Below, piece by piece: positions 51,842 through 61,329 of a stretch of DNA of 64,000 bases; positions within the stretch are counted from its first letter, which is position 1, and every line of letters begins with the position of its first letter. The position numbers and the translations under genes are program-made. Origin of the DNA: Bacillota bacterium (lineage in GTDB: Bacteria > Bacillota > Clostridia > Lachnospirales > Lachnospiraceae). The notes under the pieces are model-generated. The model had not been told where the DNA came from. It saw nothing but the letters and a program-made list of their open reading frames with translations, and searched no databases. The stretch covers positions 1-64,000 of the forward strand of contig JAEZGY010000040.1 of the NCBI GenBank assembly GCA_023416695.1, written 5' to 3'.

Positions 51842-53890
51842 TTAAACTTTAATAAGTGTATCTACATTGTCCTTATCAACAACTGACAATCTACATGCCA
51901 TATACTCCTTAGGTAGAGGTTGTCCTGTTACAAGATGGTTATATAGCCATACAATTGGATCATGACCTTGACCAAATGGATCTTGGCCTATAGCAGCTGC
52001 AATAACTCCTTGCTTTATGTAGTCAAAGATTTCTTGCGTGTGATCAAACCCAACAATACATATCTTACCTTTTCTTCCTGCATCAACAACGGCCTTAGCA
52101 ACAGATAATACCATACCAGAAGTGATATAGATAGCATTGATATCTGTGTGCGCTTTTAAATACGTTAGGGTTTCCTCATAAACCTTTTCTGGTACATCCT
52201 CAATCTCCAAATGACCTGCTATACGGATGCCTTTACAAGAACTAATTCTTTGTCTAAAGCTATCATTTCTAACACGATTAACATCAACCTTCAAATCACC
52301 TGTAATAATTAATACATTGCCTCTCTTATTTATGGCGTCTTCCATATGTTTTGCAGCTAATACACCAGCCTCGTAAGCATCAGGGCTAAAACATGCCAGT
52401 CTTTTAACCTCTTTCTTACAATCACAGTTAAACGTAATAACCTTAATCCCTCTTGCGATAGCCTCTTGCAAGTACTGATTAGCAGCTCCTAAAAAACCTG
52501 GAAGAATAATACCATCCACTTGCTCTTTGATACATTCTTTCACTCGATTAATTACTAGCTCATCCAAAGACGAACCGCCATCCACAAAAGGAATATACTC
52601 TATCACAGTATTTTTTTCTGCTAATTCTGTTTGTGCATAAAAAACACCTCGTCGTACCCCATACCAGAAATCATTATCTAGCATACTTAAAAATGCAATT
52701 TTAACAGGTTTCGCTCTTTTTTGCTCTACAGGAACGACTGCTGTATTAAATTGTCGTAAGAGATTGCGTATGTCAGTAAGCATTGAGCCCAAAGATTCTA
52801 CATTTTCTCCTATCTGAGAAGACTCTGCAGCAGTTTCCTGTGACGCGGCAGCAATTTCATGAGTACTAGCACTAATTAGCTGAGAAGCATCATATAAATG
52901 AGAAGCCATTTCTTTTGATTCTTTTGTATTCAAAGAAATATTTTCAACCTTAGTAGAAATATTTTTCATTCTATCATGGATATCAAATGCCTGTTGATTA
53001 ATAGCTTGAAACGACTTATTAACATCTTCAAACGTCTGTTTACTTTGGTTAAAGGTATTCTCACACTTCTTTATACTATCATTAACCTGTTGACTACTTT
53101 GAATTACTTCACCAAGAATTTGGTTAATCGTAACCATGCCTGATTTTGTTTTCCCTGACATTTCATTCATTTCATCAGCAACTACTGCAAAACCCTTACC
53201 ACTTTGGCCAGCTCTTGCAGCCTCTATAGAAGCATTTAGGGCTAAAAGTTTCAACTGTTCACTAATGCCTATAATGAACTCCCCTACTTCACCAATCCTC
53301 TTTATTTCATCATTAAACCTAGTCAAGATTGCATTACTATTAGTAAGCTCTACAGAGATTGCATCCATATCCTGTGCATACTCTTCAATATTTGTAATCC
53401 CCCTCTTACTAATAACCACTGTCTCATCCAATAACTCCTTAATTACTGTCATGGACTGATCAATTTCTTGCATCTGGGTATTATTTACCTCAATCACATT
53501 CAAATTCTTCTTTACAAGTTCAAGTTGCTCTGCAGTCTTTATTGCAACTGTCGAGACTCCATCTGAAATCTGTTCATTGCCATATTGATTTGCTTCGACA
53601 CTTTTTGACAAAATATCAATAGCATCAGAGAGGGTAATTACATTTCCTTTTGTAGTTTCAACAAAAGTAAGCAGATTCCTTTTAATGGAATTAAATGCAC
53701 TAGCTAGGATAGTTGTATGATTCTTCTTACCATTAATCTTAATATCATCAACATCAAGCTTACCCTTTACAATCAGCTCTGCAATCTCCATTATCTTATG
53801 ATGAGAGCGATTGTTCTTAAATTGAATTACTAATAGCGAGATAATAACAATTGTTTCAACAATAAGCATTACTATTAGTGCTATCTCCAT
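51842..53890 (-). CDS. Chemoreceptor fused to a C-terminal periplasmic-binding-protein domain
   Basis: The 682-residue protein has one N-terminal transmembrane helix (about 4-24), followed by KNNRSHHK, so the rest should be cytoplasmic. Residues about 60-400 form a methyl-accepting signalling coiled coil with the hairpin tip around ALNASIEAARAGQSGKGFAV. Residues about 412-670 are a type I periplasmic-binding protein/LacI-like sugar-binding domain (VKIAFLSMLDNDFWYGVRR; ITGDLKVDVNRVRNDSFRQR; IVGFDHTQEIFDYIKQG). No further membrane segment separates the two. It should report an intracellular ligand to CheA. The usual arrangement has a separate, external binding protein. GGAGG precedes the start. 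Confidence 0.85.
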   Translation of the reverse strand: MEIALIVMLIVETIVIISLLVIQFKNNRSHHKIMEIAELIVKGKLDVDDIKINGKKNHTTILASAFNSIKRNLLTFVETTKGNVITLSDAIDILSKSVEANQYGNEQISDGVSTVAIKTAEQLELVKKNLNVIEVNNTQMQEIDQSMTVIKELLDETVVISKRGITNIEEYAQDMDAISVELTNSNAILTRFNDEIKRIGEVGEFIIGISEQLKLLALNASIEAARAGQSGKGFAVVADEMNEMSGKTKSGMVTINQILGEVIQSSQQVNDSIKKCENTFNQSKQTFEDVNKSFQAINQQAFDIHDRMKNISTKVENISLNTKESKEMASHLYDASQLISASTHEIAAASQETAAESSQIGENVESLGSMLTDIRNLLRQFNTAVVPVEQKRAKPVKIAFLSMLDNDFWYGVRRGVFYAQTELAEKNTVIEYIPFVDGGSSLDELVINRVKECIKEQVDGIILPGFLGAANQYLQEAIARGIKVITFNCDCKKEVKRLACFSPDAYEAGVLAAKHMEDAINKRGNVLIITGDLKVDVNRVRNDSFRQRISSCKGIRIAGHLEIEDVPEKVYEETLTYLKAHTDINAIYITSGMVLSVAKAVVDAGRKGKICIVGFDHTQEIFDYIKQGVIAAAIGQDPFGQGHDPIVWLYNHLVTGQPLPKEYMACRLSVVDKDNVDTLIKV

Positions 53891-54235
53891 AAAACGCCTC
53901 CATTTATTTTTATTTATACAATATTATACCATTTTTTTGTTTGTAATAAAAGAATTATTACATACTTGTTTACTTATTTAAACGACGAATACCATACATG
54001 AATGTGCTTTTTCAACCTTATACAGTAAATGAAGGCAACCTAATAAAGATCAATCCCTTCTATTTGATAAACCTAGTATAGCAAACGAATGCAGAATTAA
54101 ACACCAACTTAACCTTTCTTTTTTTTACTATTTCGCCACTTTACGTTGCTTTATGATAGTGAAAAGCCGTCGTATTAGCTAGTGAAACAGCCAATACGAC
54201 AGCCCTTATAATACTTCCTTTTATGTTCATGTATG
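53891..54235. other. Intergenic, with a terminator at 54162-54200
   Basis: The gap between the chemoreceptor gene (start 53890) and the lipoprotein gene (end 54236) contains no coding frame. The arms GTCGTATTAGCT (54169-54180) and AGCCAATACGAC (54189-54200), with a mismatch, followed on the minus strand by CTTTTC, make a terminator for the lipoprotein gene. The chemoreceptor promoter must lie close to 53900-54000. Confidence 0.6.
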
Positions 54236-54865
54236 TTAGTAAAAGTATTTTGTTGCTATTTTACTATAAAGAAGCAATAAATTCTTCAAGTTTTCATCAC
54301 AAAAGACATCCAAATCAGACTGTTGTAGTTTATTATCTTTCATCTTGTCCTTTAGCTCTTTATTGGGCTTAGGATACATTCCTTCATAGTCACTAACTGG
54401 CCGGTACCCCTCTCTCTTTTGATCATACTCTAGAAACAGAATATATTCTTTATCAAGCACAGGTGGTTTTAAGGCAGTAAAGGTGATTAGTTTCTTTTGG
54501 TCCTCTATTTCATTTAATATATAGTAATCTAGCAATAAAGTAAGCTCATCTCCTACAATTGCACTACCCTTAAATATCTTAGTTACTTTTATCTTCCATT
54601 TAGTATAACCGTCATCAGGTAATTGCTTTTGATTATTACTATCTAAGGTTTCATTAATACTTTGCCCAAGACACTCCTTAGCAACTGCCTCTACAATGAT
54701 TGTAGCCTTCTTCTCTACTTGTTGCAGATTATCGAATACTTCCTCTTCATTCGGTACTTTTACCACCTCTATGTCATCAGTCAATACAGATGTTGATTTA
54801 TCCTGACAAGAGATAGTTGGACAGGTAAATAATAGACAAAGAAAGAGCACTAAACATCTTTTCAT
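54236..54865 (-). CDS. Lipoprotein, unknown
   Basis: The 209-residue protein has a lipoprotein signal peptide (LVLFLCLLFTCPTISC, Cys lipidation) and an extracytoplasmic domain. In the domain, ATIIVEAVAKECLG and WKIKVTKIFKGSAIVGDELTL look like a small beta-barrel seen in other clostridial lipoproteins. GGGGG precedes its ATG. It lies on the same strand about 80 bases downstream of another lipoprotein and may share its transcript. Function is unknown. Confidence 0.7.
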   Translation of the reverse strand: MKRCLVLFLCLLFTCPTISCQDKSTSVLTDDIEVVKVPNEEEVFDNLQQVEKKATIIVEAVAKECLGQSINETLDSNNQKQLPDDGYTKWKIKVTKIFKGSAIVGDELTLLLDYYILNEIEDQKKLITFTALKPPVLDKEYILFLEYDQKREGYRPVSDYEGMYPKPNKELKDKMKDNKLQQSDLDVFCDENLKNLLLLYSKIATKYFY

Positions 54866-54948
54866 TGTTTACCCCCAATGTTGGAATGATAGATATAGTA
54901 TATACTAATTATAATCAAACAACATATGGTTGTAAATATATTCCAATA

Positions 54949-56013
54949 TTATTTTCTTTTTAAAACTGTACAAGCTGAATCTGTAGGATTATTTATAGTC
55001 AAGAATTTTCCATCATGATTAAAGTAAAACTTTCCAAAGATAGGAAGCTCAGGAATGGTATTCTCTTTAAAAGTAGCCCAGTTATCGATGGTACTATAAC
55101 TTTTTATTACACGCGTAGTGTTAGGTATGCAGAAAATAGTGTAAGCATTATCCCCATCCACATATAAAGCAAAGTTTAAAGGATTTATTACATAGTTCTT
55201 TTCAGGAAGATTCATCGGTATAGTTTCCCAATTTGAGCCGCCATCTACTGTTTTATATAGGTTCAAATCACTCCCTATAAAATAGAACTCCGTTGTAGTT
55301 ACCATATAGATACAAAGAATCTTAGCAGGAACCTTTAATTCTGTCCAAGTTGTAGCACCATCATTTGTAATTGCCATACGTTTGTAGGATGCGATAATAC
55401 CGTTGTTCTCATCGCAAAAACTTAACATCTGACACTGGTCTGGTACATAGTCACCAAATTTAGCCTTCTGGGCATAAGTTTTTCCGCCATCCTCACTCTT
55501 TGTTACCTCTCCAGCATTTCCACATGTATAAGACACCTTGTCATTTACAATGTCTACACCATAACGACAATAAGACTTATTAGTTGCCTGTGGCCAGTTT
55601 TTCCCGGCATCTGTAGTATAGTGGATTTCTCCACCATAGCCTACTGTCACAGCATATTTATCGTTATAGAATCCCATTGCATAAACAGGGAATGTATACT
55701 TAAGTTCCTCTATCACTTTCCAACTAGATCCTAATTTTACTGGCTTTGAGTTAGTTTCAGGCTTTTTTGTTGCAGGTACAGTCGTTGCTGGTGCTTGGGT
55801 TACTTCAGGCGCCTTTGTTACTACCGTTGTTGGTTCTGGTACTTTAGTTGCAGGCACTGTTTTTAATGGTACATCCGACTGAGTTGCTCCTATCGTTTCT
55901 TTTTCTGTTTCTGATTTTTGTGAATCTTTCTTTTCCTCTTTGGAGGAGCCACATCCAAGCACTCCAACCATAACAAGTATACAAATTAATGAGATTATCA
56001 TACTCTTTTTCAT
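54949..56013 (-). CDS. Beta-propeller lipoprotein (YCF48/BNR-like repeats)
   Basis: The 354-residue lipoprotein has a signal peptide ending in LGC, a long Pro/Thr/Glu-rich linker (about 25-95, many TKAPE or TKKPE units) and a repeat domain. In it, units such as YTTDAGKNWPQAT, KSEDGGKTYAQKA, ITNDGATTWTELK and KTVDGGSNWETIP recur every roughly 40-45 residues, typical of BNR/YCF48 beta propellers. The linker would lift the propeller off the wall. Ligand or glycan binding is possible. GAGGT precedes the ATG. Confidence 0.8.
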   Translation of the reverse strand: MKKSMIISLICILVMVGVLGCGSSKEEKKDSQKSETEKETIGATQSDVPLKTVPATKVPEPTTVVTKAPEVTQAPATTVPATKKPETNSKPVKLGSSWKVIEELKYTFPVYAMGFYNDKYAVTVGYGGEIHYTTDAGKNWPQATNKSYCRYGVDIVNDKVSYTCGNAGEVTKSEDGGKTYAQKAKFGDYVPDQCQMLSFCDENNGIIASYKRMAITNDGATTWTELKVPAKILCIYMVTTTEFYFIGSDLNLYKTVDGGSNWETIPMNLPEKNYVINPLNFALYVDGDNAYTIFCIPNTTRVIKSYSTIDNWATFKENTIPELPIFGKFYFNHDGKFLTINNPTDSACTVLKRK

Positions 56014-56138
56014 ATAAGACCTCGCCCTTCATAATTTTATTACGTATTGTAATAAAATAATACTTTCTTTTCTAGTATTAGAAAATTGCGAATAATCTTA
56101 AATACTATGTCAATTGTAAAGTAAGCCCATAATATCAT

Positions 56139-57041
56139 TTACATCCAGCAATTACGTTCACGATAAGCTGAAGGAGATAGACCTGTATATTTTTTAAAGG
56201 TACGTAAGAAATGAACATTATCCGTAAATCCTACCCGTTGCATAATCTCATTAATGGGCAACATAGTATCCCTTAGTAAAGTTGATGCTAAATTAATTCT
56301 TAATTTATTAAGATAGGATAAAAAGCTTTCTCCTACATTTTTCTGAAACATTTTTGCAAGAGTTGCTCGACTTACATAAAACTTATCTGTGATATCCTGT
56401 ACAGTGATTTTAATCTCGTAGTTGTGATAAACATAAACAAGAATTGGATAGAATTCTTCATCGATACATTCTAAATAAGTTTCCTCAAAGCTATTATCCA
56501 GCACATATAAATTGTCTAATAGAAATAAAAGTTCCATTATGTAAGACCGACTTCGGCAAGGCCAATTGGCCATAGATTGGTCTGTAATCATTTTATGTAT
56601 ACCATCTAAAATTAAAGCAGCCCTTTTCTCTGTAGAAGCACCAATGTTAAACTTTCCAACATACCTATCATCTCTTTGCAAGATACACTTCACAAGACTT
56701 TTATCCTGATTAATAGTAACTGGTGCATCCGGAGAACTATCGCTAATATTGTCAAAATCAAGAAAACTATTGATTACACATGGATGAAAGAACACTGCCC
56801 TGATGCAATTTTCATTACTATCTGGTATTATAAAATGCTCCTTTTCATTCACACAAAACACACACGGAGCAATATAGGATATGTACTTCCCATCTATTGT
56901 AGCAATCCCATTTCCCTTTTCTATTAAAACTATGGAAAATCTTTCTCCTAAGGCATCCTTATTATCAAAGGAAGTCCCCTTATAATCGCTCATAGCAATA
57001 GAAAAATAATGATTTTTTTCATACGTTGTTAAAGAATTCAT
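56139..57041 (-). CDS. AraC-family regulator
   Basis: The 300-residue protein has an N-terminal cupin-type sensor (about 15-130) and two AraC helix-turn-helix units (about 200-298; TDKFYVSRATLAKMFQ and MQRVGFTDNVHFLRTFKKY). The first HTH opens with ITVQDI. GAGGTG precedes the ATG. It lies between the propeller lipoprotein and the nitroreductase, both on the same strand, but the gaps exceed 30 bases. The ligand is unknown. Confidence 0.88.
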   Translation of the reverse strand: MNSLTTYEKNHYFSIAMSDYKGTSFDNKDALGERFSIVLIEKGNGIATIDGKYISYIAPCVFCVNEKEHFIIPDSNENCIRAVFFHPCVINSFLDFDNISDSSPDAPVTINQDKSLVKCILQRDDRYVGKFNIGASTEKRAALILDGIHKMITDQSMANWPCRSRSYIMELLFLLDNLYVLDNSFEETYLECIDEEFYPILVYVYHNYEIKITVQDITDKFYVSRATLAKMFQKNVGESFLSYLNKLRINLASTLLRDTMLPINEIMQRVGFTDNVHFLRTFKKYTGLSPSAYRERNCWM

Positions 57042-57076
57042 ACTTTGTACACCTCACTTAAAAGTATTATCTTAAT

Positions 57077-57901
57077 TTACCATCTATCATAATGTATCTT
57101 ATCTGGTTCCCATCGGCTAGTTGTCTCCTTGACCTCTTTTGAGTAACCTAATGCAATTACTGAAATAGGCTCTACCTTTAAGGGTAGCCTTAGTATAGAT
57201 ATAATCTCCTTTCGCCAACTGGAGTTTGCTACAACCCCACACCAAACGCCACCAAGTCCTAAACCATGTAGACAAAGTAACATATTCTGTGTAGCTGCTG
57301 CACAATCTGCATATAGAAATTCTTTCATCCCTTCCATATTTTTATCTCCACAAATCACAATTCCACAAGCAGCATATTCTAACATGCTTACATTGGAATT
57401 GTTTTGCGCTAATTCAGTTAGCATCTGTCTATTAGTAACTACAATAAAATGATATGGACGTTTATTCTTTGCTGTTGGTGCCTCAAGACCAGCCTGTAAA
57501 ATCGTGTTTAATACCTCTTGAGGTATTGGTTTATCTGTAAACTGTCTGATACTATGTCGAGTTTTTATAGCATAAATCACATTCATATCAGAAGTTACTG
57601 TATCAACCTCCTTTAAGCTATTAGTGTTTAATGTCAACTCATCCAAGGACATTGTAACCTCCACTGCCATGGGTTGCCCTGTAAAACCAATAGATTTTTG
57701 TAAGGCTTTATCCACAATAAGTAGGTATTTCCCATTACCACGAGAAAGTAGCTTACTTCGATATGCTACACCATTAATTGTTCCATCTACATGAATACTC
57801 CCTTTGGATATACCAAAAACCTCTTTAGGATTAAAGGTAAGTTCTATTACTGTTAACCTTCCAGTTCCTTCTTTTCTAACGTCAGTATGAAATGTAATCA
57901 T
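57077..57901 (-). CDS. DUF1905-nitroreductase fusion
   Basis: The 274-residue protein joins two domains. Residues about 1-95 are a DUF1905-type beta barrel (VIELTFNPKEVFG, then IHVDGTINGVAYRSKLL and IGFTGQPMAVEVTM). Residues about 108-274 are an FMN nitroreductase (KTRHSIRQFTDKPIP, LEAPTAKNKRPYHF, LHGLGLGGVWCG). Nitroreductases use NAD(P)H to reduce nitroaromatics, quinones or flavins. DUF1905 is of unknown function and normally stands alone or precedes YdeI-like domains. ATG 57901 follows GGGGGAG. Confidence 0.82.
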   Translation of the reverse strand: MITFHTDVRKEGTGRLTVIELTFNPKEVFGISKGSIHVDGTINGVAYRSKLLSRGNGKYLLIVDKALQKSIGFTGQPMAVEVTMSLDELTLNTNSLKEVDTVTSDMNVIYAIKTRHSIRQFTDKPIPQEVLNTILQAGLEAPTAKNKRPYHFIVVTNRQMLTELAQNNSNVSMLEYAACGIVICGDKNMEGMKEFLYADCAAATQNMLLCLHGLGLGGVWCGVVANSSWRKEIISILRLPLKVEPISVIALGYSKEVKETTSRWEPDKIHYDRW

Positions 57902-57939
57902 CCTATCTATCTCCCCCATAATATACCTCTATCGTCTCG

Positions 57940-58782
57940 TTACTTTATTCTTTTTCCGACTACAACAAATCTTCCATCCTCAACATGATTGGAACAACAA
58001 GAAAGGGTAATAAACTCATCCCCAAGCTTTGCTGTAATCCCGGTATCATATAGGGACATTTCTTTAATGTTTGTATACCAATTATCAAACTCTTCCTTTG
58101 TATCAGCTTGGAAGAATTTATAGTATTTAAATACATCCTCATTTTTATAAAAGACTTGTGAATAGAATACTGCAATTAGTTCATATTCTCTTTTCTCATA
58201 CAAACTGTCGAAATAGATTATATTATGTTTTCTTCCATAGTCTTCTTTCTTATATAACTTTAAGTTTCCAAACATCTGTCCACTTCTCATATTATGTCCA
58301 TGAATAATCAGATTAGTAGAAGGTTTCATTCCATCTTTATAATTATCTTTTACTGTACCCACACCAACTGAAGAATCTGTATCCATTAAAAGGCACCCAT
58401 TTTTATTGTCCTTCTTATAAAAATCACGATAAAGATAATATGTTTCATCTCCCATTGTCTGCATTACAGGATAATCTATCACAGTATCCTCAATCTTAAG
58501 CCAACCAATCAGATCAGAATTTTCTTTAAACAACGTTGTATATTCACATATAATCTCTGGCTTCCCTGTCACATCCCCATTACTAACAGCTTCATCCTTT
58601 GTAGGCCTAGGAGAATTTTCTACGGACGCCTTATTTTTTTCATTAATAAGTTCCCTCTGTTGTTCAATTACCGATTGCTTCTCATTTTCTTCCATTACAG
58701 TTCTTATAAGTATCACAAGTATTAGTGAAATACATAGCATCACAAGTATTATTGTTCTATATTTAAAAAATCTGCTTCTCAC
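57940..58782 (-). CDS. Class B sortase
   Basis: The 280-residue membrane-anchored transpeptidase has an N-terminal helix (about 10-28), a polar linker and the sortase beta barrel. The catalytic triad reads His163 (IHGHNM), Cys263 (TLSCC) and Arg271 (DGRFVVVGKR). Class B sortases attach proteins carrying NPxTN-like signals to the wall. No protein with a sorting signal is encoded in this window, so it is an orphan. GTG is the start, about ten bases after AGGGG. A long hairpin sits in the upstream gap. Confidence 0.9.
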   Translation of the reverse strand: MRSRFFKYRTIILVMLCISLILVILIRTVMEENEKQSVIEQQRELINEKNKASVENSPRPTKDEAVSNGDVTGKPEIICEYTTLFKENSDLIGWLKIEDTVIDYPVMQTMGDETYYLYRDFYKKDNKNGCLLMDTDSSVGVGTVKDNYKDGMKPSTNLIIHGHNMRSGQMFGNLKLYKKEDYGRKHNIIYFDSLYEKREYELIAVFYSQVFYKNEDVFKYYKFFQADTKEEFDNWYTNIKEMSLYDTGITAKLGDEFITLSCCSNHVEDGRFVVVGKRIK

Positions 58783-58894
58783 TCAAATCATCCCCTTACT
58801 ACAATAAACTACCCAAATTATACCATTGTATAACATTTCGAGCAACCAAGTTGGGTTATGCTTAAGAAACACACTACTTTTTCCGTTTTTAACA

Positions 58895-58946
58895 CTAATC
58901 AAGACCATTCATTTTAGCTTACTTGTATATGAATGGTCTTGATTAG
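58895..58946. repeat. Orphan 18-bp inverted repeat between divergent genes
   Basis: CTAATCAAGACCATTCAT (58895-58912) and its exact complement (58929-58946) are separated by 16 bases. It resembles a terminator, but no coding sequence ends beside it: the sortase starts at 58782 on the minus strand and the next gene starts at 59101 on the plus strand. The 318-base gap has no other evident feature. Confidence 0.7.
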
Positions 58947-59100
58947 TTTATTATAGGAAATATAAACCAGAAATTATGAGAACAACTAGCCGACATATAT
59001 TTGATAGTACATATCTCTTCTAATATTGAAAGAATATCATAATACCACACTCAACATCATATGTTTTAAAATACAATAATATATGTGGTGAAAGAATAAA

Positions 59101-59307
59101 ATGATTGATAATCTATGTCCAAACGACGTTATGATTCTGGCAAATGTACTTGCTATCTCACTATCAGAAGGTAAAAATGCAGATGAACTGAATGTTCTAG
59201 GAAACCTTATCGTTGCAGTAGGTAGCTTAATGCTAACTAGTGCAGCTCAAATGCAAATTATAACTGCAAAAGAACAGACAAAAAGTACGACTACCGATGA
59301 ATGTTAA
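59101..59307 (+). CDS. Small hydrophobic protein, unknown
   Basis: The 68-residue protein starts at an ATG with a modest GGTGAAAG ribosome site. A helical region (NVLAISLSEGKNADELNVLGN) leads to a hydrophobic helix (LIVAVGSLMLTSAAQM) and a polar Thr/Lys-rich end. Related short proteins with a similar SEGKNADEL core may exist in Lachnospiraceae, but I cannot name a function. It is the only plus-strand gene in its neighbourhood. Confidence 0.6.
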   Translation: MIDNLCPNDVMILANVLAISLSEGKNADELNVLGNLIVAVGSLMLTSAAQMQIITAKEQTKSTTTDEC

Positions 59308-59382
59308 ATGTCCTTACAACCATATCGATTTTTTATAAAAATATGTCATATATATTCATTACCGCTTCTCTCACATTAACGG

Positions 59383-59844
59383 TCATTTCCTCTTGGTTTT
59401 ATTGATTAACCAATTAAAAGCGCCTGTCTTTATAAGGGAGATAACAATAAACGCACATGATAAGACTATACCAAAAATTAAGTTTGTAGGACTAGCTTCT
59501 AAAACATCTGTATTCTCAGCTGGTGCTTTAGGATTATATTTGATTTCAAGAGTATCACCTATGTTTTTAGGATAAACAGTTCCATAAGTTTCACCTTTAT
59601 ATTCTTTATTTTCAATAGTATATTTATACTCTAAATCATACGTAGTTTCATATGTAATACTTTTGCTCTTATCCGTTCTATTCCTTTCAACTCTTTTCTC
59701 TACGTTTGTTATGGTAGCAGACGTTGTTGGCCAATTGGTTTGCTTTAAAGTATTCATATAAAAAATAATACTTAGGACTAAAAAAGCCAAACCAACAGTA
59801 GCAAATATTATGCCAATGATTTTTGATGTAAGTGACTTTTTCAT
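59383..59844 (-). CDS. DUF3592 membrane protein
   Basis: The 153-residue protein has two transmembrane helices (about 8-29 and 120-140) flanking an extracytoplasmic beta domain with the DUF3592 pattern: TNWPTTSATITNVEKRV, then YDLEYKYTIENKEYKGE and a loop ending GDTLEIKYNPKAPAEN. GAGGAG precedes the start. The family occurs widely without known function. Confidence 0.82.
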   Translation of the reverse strand: MKKSLTSKIIGIIFATVGLAFLVLSIIFYMNTLKQTNWPTTSATITNVEKRVERNRTDKSKSITYETTYDLEYKYTIENKEYKGETYGTVYPKNIGDTLEIKYNPKAPAENTDVLEASPTNLIFGIVLSCAFIVISLIKTGAFNWLINKTKRK

Positions 59845-59977
59845 TTATCTATCTCTCCTCTAAAAAATAGAATTTCATAGAATTATTTTCCATTATATCA
59901 TGAGAAGGATTGTATATTCAAGTTATATATACCAGTTCTCAGTAGTATAAAATGAGCCCTTTGCTCTATGTATTTTT

Positions 59978-60152
59978 TTAAAGAATGTAATATGCAATCA
60001 TGTATCCACTCATAATCTGTATAACATTGGCACATATATGCGCAACTACTGGCCCTAGTAAACTTTTTGACCTAATAAACATAATAGACCAGACAGTACC
60101 AAGAGTAAATGTTATACCTAGCTGTATCCAATCAACAAATTTTTAAATTCAT
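59978..60152 (-). pseudogene. Remnant of a CPBP-family intramembrane protease
   Basis: From ATG 60152 with an ideal AAAGGAG ribosome site the frame reads MNLKIC and stops after six codons. In the next frame the sequence continues as the C-terminal end of a CPBP (CAAX/abortive-infection) protease: GITFTLGTVWSIMFI, then LLGPVVAHICANVIQIM with the typical Ala-His-xxx-Asn motif, stopping at 59980. About 150-200 residues of the N-terminal part are absent, so the gene has suffered an internal deletion and is not functional. The flanks 59845-59977 and 60153-60310 show nothing else. Confidence 0.7.
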
Positions 60153-60310
60153 AGTTACTCCTTTCACATTACTCAAAACACAAAACGTTATAAAAGATGT
60201 TCTGTCAGAATCATTGGACAACCGTATGTCTATATGTATAGCATTCTTTATCAATACCTTTGGTATTCCATATCCTAAATAAAAAAGTCTATATGTAAAA
60301 ATTAATCTGC

Positions 60311-61249
60311 TTAGTTATGATACCTATTTATACTATTTTTCAATATTTCACTTGCCTTTATTCTCATTTCTTCAGGATATAATATCTCTCCATAGCATAA
60401 AATAGCCCTAATGTCTATTTGTGCCACATCCTTTCTGTGTAAGTTAATCAAGCCAATAATGTAATCTCCATCTATTTTTATACCTATTAAATCGAAATTC
60501 TGAAAAACTGCTCCAAATGATTCGTGAACTTTGATTTCTACTGGATAATACTCACTTTCTCTCCTACTTTCTTTAAAAGCCTTAGTCGAATATGACCAGT
60601 AGTTCTTAAGCTTAAAGTCTTCTGGAATTACAATAGATTCTTTTAGCAAAGCTACACACTTTATTCTAGAGCAATTAAAAGTTCTTATTTGTTGTCTATT
60701 ATAACAAAAGCCCACTAGATACCAGGTAGTGTATTTTAGTACAAGACCATAGGGCGCAATAATTCTATCAGATTTAGTCCCATCATTGTTAGCATATTCA
60801 AAACTAAGCTTTTGTTGTGAGAACAATGCCTTCATAATTGGTTGTATGTCTATGTCTGTTTGTGTTTCCTCCCACCAGGCTTTTCTATCAATCAAAATTT
60901 TTTGTCTATCCTCATCACGTACTGTATTTATACTATTATATTTTACGTTCATTCCACTTACTAATGCATCAATGAGATGCTCTTGTTCTGGCATAGCATA
61001 TAAATGGGTAAGTAAAGTCTTCATTGTATCCTCGGTTTGATCAAGATTTAATTTATACCCATCTACAAAAGCAATACCTCCATCTTTACCTGTTGTTGTA
61101 ACGATGGGATACCCTGCTTCACATAACACATCAATGTCTCTATAGATCGTTCTAGGGGATACTTCAAGAGCTTTTGCCAAATAATTGGCTTTGATTCTTC
61201 CATATTGCTCGATTTTCATCAAAATAGCAATTAAACGATGCACTCTCAT
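60311..61249 (-). CDS. WYL-domain regulator (YafY-like)
   Basis: The 312-residue protein has an N-terminal HTH_11 (about 1-60; LAKALEVSPRTIYRDIDVL), a WYL domain (about 140-215; SDRIIAPYGLVLKYTTWYL) and a C-terminal WCX-like part. ATG 61249 lies eight bases after AAAGGAG; the ATG at 61255 is too near. It is divergent from a Gfo/Idh dehydrogenase gene with an 80-base gap, so it probably controls that promoter. Confidence 0.88.
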   Translation of the reverse strand: MRVHRLIAILMKIEQYGRIKANYLAKALEVSPRTIYRDIDVLCEAGYPIVTTTGKDGGIAFVDGYKLNLDQTEDTMKTLLTHLYAMPEQEHLIDALVSGMNVKYNSINTVRDEDRQKILIDRKAWWEETQTDIDIQPIMKALFSQQKLSFEYANNDGTKSDRIIAPYGLVLKYTTWYLVGFCYNRQQIRTFNCSRIKCVALLKESIVIPEDFKLKNYWSYSTKAFKESRRESEYYPVEIKVHESFGAVFQNFDLIGIKIDGDYIIGLINLHRKDVAQIDIRAILCYGEILYPEEMRIKASEILKNSINRYHN

Positions 61250-61329
61250 AAACATTTCTCCTTTTATGACATACTGATGTCATAAATACTTTCGTATACT
61301 GAATATAACAAAAATTAGGAGGGATTACA

